Assembly: GCA_021813195.1 (NCBI GenBank)
Contig: JAKALI010000022.1
Location: forward strand, 1-19,071
Reading direction: 5' to 3'
DNA: 19,071 nt
Source of the DNA: Pseudomonadota bacterium
GTDB lineage: Bacteria; Pseudomonadota; Alphaproteobacteria; Rhizobiales; Hyphomicrobiaceae
The first letter of the stretch is position 1. Each line of letters opens with the position of its first letter. Of the stretch, positions 14,621 through 19,071 are shown piece by piece. The notes beneath the pieces were generated by a model. That model made no database searches, was not told the DNA's origin, and saw only the letters and a list, made by a program, of their open reading frames with translations. The position numbers and the translations under genes were made by a program.

Positions 14621-16285
14621 GTGCCAGATACCGCCGTCGAACGCTCAGCCATGGGCGACGTATTGGCCATAGGCAGTGCCTTGGTCTTTGCCGCCCTGGG
14701 ACTGCTTTACGCGCTGCAGGGAGCAGACCTGGTCATTCAGCTCCATGGCTTTATCGTACTGGCCGCGAGCCTCATGGCTGCCGGCTATGTGATCGCGCAT
14801 CGCTCGGGCGATCATGTCACGCCCAATAAAGAATATTTCGATGGGCCAATCCGTGTCGCGGTTCTGGCTGCGGTTTTCTGGGGTGTCGTCGGCTTCCTCG
14901 CCGGCGATGTCATCGCCTGGCAATTGGCGTTCCCGGCCTTGAACTTCGATTTGCCGTGGACGAGCTTTGGCCGCTTGCGGCCGCTTCATACCTCGGCGGT
15001 GATTTTCGCCTTCGGCGGCAACGTACTTTTGGCGACCTCCTTTTACGTCGTCCAGCGCACCTCCCGCGCGCGCATGCCTGGCAAATGGGCGCCTTGGTTC
15101 GTCATCTGGGGCTACCAGCTGTTCATTGTGCTGGCGGCCAGCGGCTACGTTCTCGGTGTGACTCAGGGCAAGGAATACGCGGAACCAGAATGGTATGTGG
15201 ATTTGTGGCTGACAATCGTGTGGGTCGTCTACCTGCTCGTGTTCCTTGCCACACTCTACAAGCGCAAAGAGCCCCACATCTACGTCGCCAATTGGTTCTT
15301 CCTGGCCTTCATCGTGACCGTGGCGATGCTGCACATCGTCAACAACCTGTCCATGCCGGTTTCGATCATGGGCGCCCAAAGCTATCCAGTATTCCCCGGC
15401 GTGCAGGGCGCAATGACGCAGTGGTGGTATGGCCATAACGCGGTGGGCTTCTTCCTCACCGCCGGCTTCCTCGGCATCATGTACTACTTTATCCCAAAGC
15501 GCGTGGAGCGTCCGGTCTACTCCTACAAGCTTTCCATCGTGCACTTCTGGTCGCTGATCTTCCTCTATATCTGGGCGGGTCCGCACCATCTCCACTACAC
15601 CGCGCTTCCAGACTGGGCGCAGACACTCGGCATGACCTTTTCCATCATGCTGTGGATGCCCTCGTGGGGCGGTATGATCAACGGCCTCATGACTCTGTCG
15701 GGTGCTTGGGACCGATTGAGAACGGACCCGGTGGTGCGCCTGCTCGTCGTGTCGGTCGCCTTCTACGGCATGTCGACCTTCGAAGGGCCGCTCATGTCGA
15801 TCAAGGCCGTCAACTCGCTCTCCCATTACACGGATTGGACCGTCGGACATGTGCACTCGGGCGCACTGGGTTGGGTCGGCATGGTGTCATTTGGTGCGAT
15901 CTACTGCCTCGTGCCCTGGCTGTGGAAGCGCGAAGGCCTCTACTCCATGCGTCTCGTGGAGTGGCACTTCTGGCTCTCGACGATTGGTATCGTGCTCTAC
16001 ATCACCGCGATGTGGGTCGCCGGCATCACGCAGGGCCTGATGTGGCGGGCCTACGACAGCCTGGGCTTCCTGCAATACTCGTTCATCGAAACGGTGGAAG
16101 CGCTGCACTGGCCTTATGTCATCCGCGCGGTCGGTGGTCTGTTGTTCGTGCTCGGCTCGTTTGTCATGGCCTACAACGTCTGGCGGACCATCCGTGGTGA
16201 CGTATCCGTCGACTTGGCTGAGCAGCCGCGCGTTGCGGCCGCGCCCGAATTACGCGGCGCAATCGCAACTCAGCCCGCAGAGTGA
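14621..16285 (+). CDS. ccoN: cbb3-type cytochrome c oxidase subunit I
   Basis: Catalytic subunit of the high-affinity cbb3 terminal oxidase, carrying haem b and the haem b3-CuB centre, where oxygen is reduced and protons are pumped. I start it at the GTG at 14621, with GGAGG 7 bases upstream, giving 554 residues; the frame reaches 14600. About twelve to fourteen hydrophobic helices are visible. Histidines expected as metal ligands occur in [39 protein letters not shown] and [10 protein letters not shown]. Length and these blocks identify CcoN and not an aa3-type subunit I. The short tail after the last helix is alanine-rich. It is the first gene of ccoNOQP and is preceded by the anaerobox at 14491, so low-oxygen activation by FNR is expected. 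Confidence 0.97.
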   Translation: MPDTAVERSAMGDVLAIGSALVFAALGLLYALQGADLVIQLHGFIVLAASLMAAGYVIAHRSGDHVTPNKEYFDGPIRVAVLAAVFWGVVGFLAGDVIAWQLAFPALNFDLPWTSFGRLRPLHTSAVIFAFGGNVLLATSFYVVQRTSRARMPGKWAPWFVIWGYQLFIVLAASGYVLGVTQGKEYAEPEWYVDLWLTIVWVVYLLVFLATLYKRKEPHIYVANWFFLAFIVTVAMLHIVNNLSMPVSIMGAQSYPVFPGVQGAMTQWWYGHNAVGFFLTAGFLGIMYYFIPKRVERPVYSYKLSIVHFWSLIFLYIWAGPHHLHYTALPDWAQTLGMTFSIMLWMPSWGGMINGLMTLSGAWDRLRTDPVVRLLVVSVAFYGMSTFEGPLMSIKAVNSLSHYTDWTVGHVHSGALGWVGMVSFGAIYCLVPWLWKREGLYSMRLVEWHFWLSTIGIVLYITAMWVAGITQGLMWRAYDSLGFLQYSFIETVEALHWPYVIRAVGGLLFVLGSFVMAYNVWRTIRGDVSVDLAEQPRVAAAPELRGAIATQPAE

Positions 16286-16299
16286 ATGGGGAGAGACCC

Positions 16300-17037
16300 G
16301 TGAATCACGCAATCTTTGAGAAGAACTCGTTCATCCTGCTCGTCGGCATTCTCATCGTCGTCTCGATTGGTGGGTTGGTGCAGATCGCTCCGCTCTTCTA
16401 CCTCAGTTCGACGATCGAGAAGGTGCAGGGGATGCGGCCCTATTCGCCGTTGGAGTTGGCAGGCCGCGACCTCTACATCCGCGACGGATGCTACAACTGT
16501 CACAGCCAAATGATCCGCTCGTTGCGCGACGAAGTCGAGCGCTACGGTCATTACTCGCTTGCCGCGGAGAGCATGTACGATCACCCCTTCCAATGGAGTT
16601 CCAAACGCACGGGGCCCGATCTGGCGCGGGTGGGTGGCAAGTTCTCCGATCAATGGCATGTCGAGCATATGCGCAATCCGCGCTCGGTCGTGCCGGCCTC
16701 GATCATGCCCGGCTATCCCTACATGGAGCAGCGGCCGCTCGATGCGCACAACATCGCGGAGCGCATGAAAGCTCTTCGGATGGTGGGCGTTCCCTACACC
16801 GACGAGATGATCGAGAATGCGCAGGCCGATCTTGTCGCTCAGATCTCGCCTGATACCAAGGAAGCAAAGGCGCTCCTGGAACGCTATCCCAAGGCGCAAG
16901 TGCGCAAGTTTGACGGCAAGAGCGGCGATGGCGCAACTCAGCCGACTGAGCTTGATGCGCTCATCGCCTACCTGCAAATGCTGGGAACCCTGGTCGACTT
17001 CACAAAGTTCGACGCCAGCGGCCCGAACCTGCGCTGA
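16300..17037 (+). CDS. ccoO: cbb3-type oxidase subunit II, membrane-bound monohaem cytochrome c
   Basis: Passes electrons from CcoP to the CcoN active site. I start it at the GTG at 16300, with GGGGAG 6 bases upstream, giving 245 residues. The earlier GTG at 16282 overlaps the ccoN stop and adds six residues. One N-terminal anchor helix spans about 11-34. The haem site is CYNCH (C64, C67, H68), within the CcoO hallmark [14 protein letters not shown]136 in PASIMPGYP is the likely axial ligand. Sequence after the haem domain ([20 protein letters not shown]) is also characteristic. The gap to ccoN is 14 bases and to ccoQ 13 bases, so the operon is tight. No anomalies. Confidence 0.97.
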   Translation: MNHAIFEKNSFILLVGILIVVSIGGLVQIAPLFYLSSTIEKVQGMRPYSPLELAGRDLYIRDGCYNCHSQMIRSLRDEVERYGHYSLAAESMYDHPFQWSSKRTGPDLARVGGKFSDQWHVEHMRNPRSVVPASIMPGYPYMEQRPLDAHNIAERMKALRMVGVPYTDEMIENAQADLVAQISPDTKEAKALLERYPKAQVRKFDGKSGDGATQPTELDALIAYLQMLGTLVDFTKFDASGPNLR

Positions 17038-17050
17038 GGAGCATGGGGTC

Positions 17051-17227
17051 ATGACCTATCAGGACGTTCAGGTGCTCTCTCAGCTCGCCGCTTTTCTAAT
17101 CTTTGGCGCGTTGATGGTCGGCGTTCTCGTTTACGCCTTCCGGCCATCGAACAAGGAGAAATTCGAGCGCGCAGCTCGGCTGCCGCTCGAAGTCGACACG
17201 CCCGTCAACCACGACAGCTCGCGGTGA
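17051..17227 (+). CDS. ccoQ: cbb3-type oxidase small subunit IV
   Basis: Short single-helix subunit that helps stabilise the cbb3 complex. The ATG at 17051 has GAGGAG 9 bases upstream and gives 58 residues, a normal CcoQ size. One membrane helix spans about 11-30 (LAAFLIFGALMVGVLVYAF). It is followed by FRPSNKEKFERAARLPLE, which has the typical basic segment after the helix. Position between ccoO and ccoP, with six bases to the ccoP ATG, confirms the assignment even though the sequence is poorly conserved. The open frame extends upstream within ccoO, but that part is a shadow. No haem or metal motif is expected or seen. Confidence 0.92.
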   Translation: MTYQDVQVLSQLAAFLIFGALMVGVLVYAFRPSNKEKFERAARLPLEVDTPVNHDSSR

Positions 17228-17233
17228 TCAAAC

Positions 17234-18106
17234 ATGGGAACACAAAAACACATCGATGACGTCACGGGTGTCGAGACCACCGGGCACACGTGGGACGGTG
17301 ATTTACAGGAACTCAATAAGCCTCTGCCGAAGTGGTGGTTATATGTCTTCTACGCAACGTGCATATGGTCGTTGGGCTACTGGATTGCCTATCCAGCTTG
17401 GCCCACGCTCACGGGCTACACAGAGGGCATTCTGGGGTATAGTCAGCGCGCGGAAGTGACAGCGGAAATCGCCGCGGCCAAGGCTGCCCAGCAGAAATAC
17501 CGTGACGAGATTGCCGCGACGGCGTTGGCGGACATCCCCAAGAAGCAGGACTTGTTCCAATTCGCAGTGGCGGGTGGTCAGGCAGCGTTTGGTGACAACT
17601 GCTCAGGCTGCCACGGCCGAGGTGCACAAGGCTTTACCGGTTATCCCAACCTCAACGACGACGACTGGATCTGGGGCGGAACGCTCGAACAGATTCACGA
17701 CACCATCGCGCATGGCATCCGATCTGATGACCCGAATGCCCGGCAATCCGCCATGCCGAGGTTTGGTCTCGATGGAATCTTGGAGCCGGCTCAGATCAGC
17801 GATCTCGCTCACTACGTGCGGTCCCTGTCGGGTCAGGACGTCGACAAGGACGCTGCCGGACGTGGCGCAGCGATCTTTGCCGAGCAATGTGCCGCGTGTC
17901 ATGGCGAGGCAGGAAAAGGTATCCAGGAGATGGGCGCCCCCAATCTGTCGGATGCGATCTGGCTCTACGGCGGCGATCATGAGGCCGTGATGCAAAGTAT
18001 CAAGACGGGTCGCGGTGGCATGATGCCGTCCTGGGGTGCGCGGTTGGATCCGGTCACGATCAAGATGCTGACGGTTTACGTCCATGCACTAGGCGGCGGA
18101 CAGTAA
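17234..18106 (+). CDS. ccoP: cbb3-type oxidase subunit III, membrane-bound dihaem cytochrome c
   Basis: Entry point for electrons from soluble or membrane cytochrome c, hence the functional partner of the bc1 complex encoded at the other end of the window. The 290-residue protein begins with an N-terminal region of about 32 residues, then an anchor helix at about 33-53. The sequence LGYWIAYPAWP that follows is typical of CcoP. Two c-type domains carry CSGCH (C123, C126, H127) and CAACH (C219, C222, H223). M174 and M264 are plausible axial ligands. The ATG at 17234 has only a weak ribosome site, so translational coupling to ccoQ is likely. It ends the structural operon; ccoG starts 45 bases later with no terminator between. 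Confidence 0.97.
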   Translation: MGTQKHIDDVTGVETTGHTWDGDLQELNKPLPKWWLYVFYATCIWSLGYWIAYPAWPTLTGYTEGILGYSQRAEVTAEIAAAKAAQQKYRDEIAATALADIPKKQDLFQFAVAGGQAAFGDNCSGCHGRGAQGFTGYPNLNDDDWIWGGTLEQIHDTIAHGIRSDDPNARQSAMPRFGLDGILEPAQISDLAHYVRSLSGQDVDKDAAGRGAAIFAEQCAACHGEAGKGIQEMGAPNLSDAIWLYGGDHEAVMQSIKTGRGGMMPSWGARLDPVTIKMLTVYVHALGGGQ

Positions 18107-18151
18107 GCCATATCGACAGGTGCGTGACGCACAACGCTAGGATACGCAACG

Positions 18152-19071
18152 ATGAATTCGATGGATCGCGAACACTCGTTCAAACCCCAGGATTTCATCG
18201 ATGAAGCGGCTCCAGGGGTCGTGCGTCACGACGTCGAGGCCATTGCCCGGCGCACAGGTGGCACGGGTGGTTATGCGGCGCGTGCCAAGGTCTATCCCAA
18301 GCTTGCACACGGCAACTTCCGCAATGCCAAATGGATCGTGATGTTGGTCACCCTTGGCATCTACTATGTGTTGCCGTGGATCCGCTGGGAGCGAGCAGAA
18401 GGTCTGCCGGATCAATTCTTCCTCATCGACTTTGCGCACCAGCGCCTGCTGTTGGGGGCGTTGGAAATCTGGGCGCAAGAGTTCTATTACGTCACGGGCT
18501 TGCTCATTGTTTCGGCTCTAAGTCTGTTTCTGGTGACGGCCGTCGCGGGACGCGTGTGGTGCGGATACGCATGTCCGCAGACCGTGTGGACCGATCTCAT
18601 GATCTTGGTCGAGCGCTTCTGGCAAGGCGATCGCAACCAGCGCATGCGGCTGGACCAGCAGAAGTGGACTTTCGAGAAGTTGTGGCGCAAGGGGGCCACA
18701 CACATCTCGTGGCTGTTGATCGGTCTTGTCACCGGTGGTGCCTTGGTCTTCTACTTTCGCGATGCTCCAACGCTCGCGCAGGAGCTGCTGACGGGGACGG
18801 CGCCCACAGTCGCCTATGTCTTCCTCGGTATTTTCACGCTCACGACGTATCTTTTGGGTGGCCTTGCGCGTGAACAGGTCTGCATTTACATGTGCCCGTG
18901 GCCGCGCATCCAGGGTGCGATGCTTGATCACGACAGTCTGCTCATCTCCTACCGTGATGTGCGCGGCGAACCGCGCGGACCTCACAAAAAGGGACAATCG
19001 TGGGAAGGGCGCGGGGATTGCATCGATTGCAAGGCGTGCGTCGCGGTTTGTCCGAGGGGCATTGATATCCG
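18152..19071 (+). CDS. ccoG: cbb3 oxidase accessory protein CcoG (cut by window edge)
   Basis: Polyferredoxin-like membrane protein of the ccoGHIS set, also known as FixG/RdxA; it reduces Cu(II) for copper delivery to the cbb3 oxidase. From the ATG at 18152 (AGGA 9 bases upstream) 306 codons are present and the frame is open at the window edge. Helices are near 62-79, 112-131, 184-203 and 220-236. Cysteines occur in RVWCGYACPQTVW (137, 141) and QVCIYMCPWPRIQ (244, 248). A [4Fe-4S] motif, CIDCKACVAVCP (290-301), lies at the cut. The 45-base gap after ccoP contains a small GTGCG/CGCAC hairpin (18120-18132), too weak for a terminator. ccoH, ccoI and ccoS would be expected just outside. Confidence 0.95.
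   Translation, partial: MNSMDREHSFKPQDFIDEAAPGVVRHDVEAIARRTGGTGGYAARAKVYPKLAHGNFRNAKWIVMLVTLGIYYVLPWIRWERAEGLPDQFFLIDFAHQRLLLGALEIWAQEFYYVTGLLIVSALSLFLVTAVAGRVWCGYACPQTVWTDLMILVERFWQGDRNQRMRLDQQKWTFEKLWRKGATHISWLLIGLVTGGALVFYFRDAPTLAQELLTGTAPTVAYVFLGIFTLTTYLLGGLAREQVCIYMCPWPRIQGAMLDHDSLLISYRDVRGEPRGPHKKGQSWEGRGDCIDCKACVAVCPRGIDI

Noticed and set aside
14645..15856. 403-residue open frame on minus inside ccoN
   Set aside because: It is a histidine/aspartate-rich shadow of the transmembrane ccoN gene, caused by codon bias.

Overview
The window reads as a chromosomal segment of an alphaproteobacterium, most likely of the order Hyphomicrobiales. The supports are separate petA-petB-petC genes followed by mtnP, a trmL gene divergent from petA, a uppP / FzlA-like / queG / SDR neighbourhood, a CX2CX7C-type FNR regulator next to hemN, and a ccoNOQP-ccoG cluster. 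Base composition is GC-rich and fairly even. I see no insertion sequence, phage, integrase, tRNA, rRNA or CRISPR array.

Layout. (1) 1-3391, minus strand: the start of mtnP (cut by the window edge), an intrinsic terminator, then cytochrome bc1 genes petC, petB and petA, transcribed A-B-C. (2) 3664-4448: trmL (plus) converging on a 68-residue two-helix membrane protein (minus). (3) 4449-5084: a 636-base stretch with no convincing gene. It holds a 25-base palindrome, a one-mismatch anaerobox and a hairpin-rich leader. (4) 5085-8013: two adjacent RlpA-like double-psi beta-barrel proteins, uppP (minus) and an FzlA-like GST-fold protein, giving an envelope and division flavour. (5) 8019-10030: queG and an SDR/epimerase-like gene, overlapping by four bases. 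(6) 10184-11203: an exported coiled-coil protein with six cysteines and unknown function. (7) 11399-19071: the oxygen-response block. It has an fnr gene with a good sigma70 promoter, convergent hemN preceded by a hemerythrin-domain gene, one anaerobox between the divergent hemerythrin-hemN and ccoN operons, then ccoNOQP and the start of ccoG.

How the genes work together. The bc1 complex passes electrons from quinol to cytochrome c, and the cbb3 oxidase uses them to reduce oxygen at low tension. FNR senses low oxygen and would turn on both arms of the divergent promoter: the oxidase, and the oxygen-independent haem synthesis enzyme HemN needed to build it. The hemerythrin-domain protein probably handles O2, NO or iron in the same response. 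CcoG, at the right edge, belongs to the cbb3 copper/assembly set.

Several starts given here differ from the longest open frame because a Shine-Dalgarno sequence and family length favour an internal GTG or TTG (petA, ccoN, ccoO, fzlA-like, SDR). I do not see a clearly new multi-gene system. The best leads are the divergent anaerobox promoter with two extra dyads, the structured rlpA leader, the six-cysteine protein, and the small membrane protein with a possible anaerobox.
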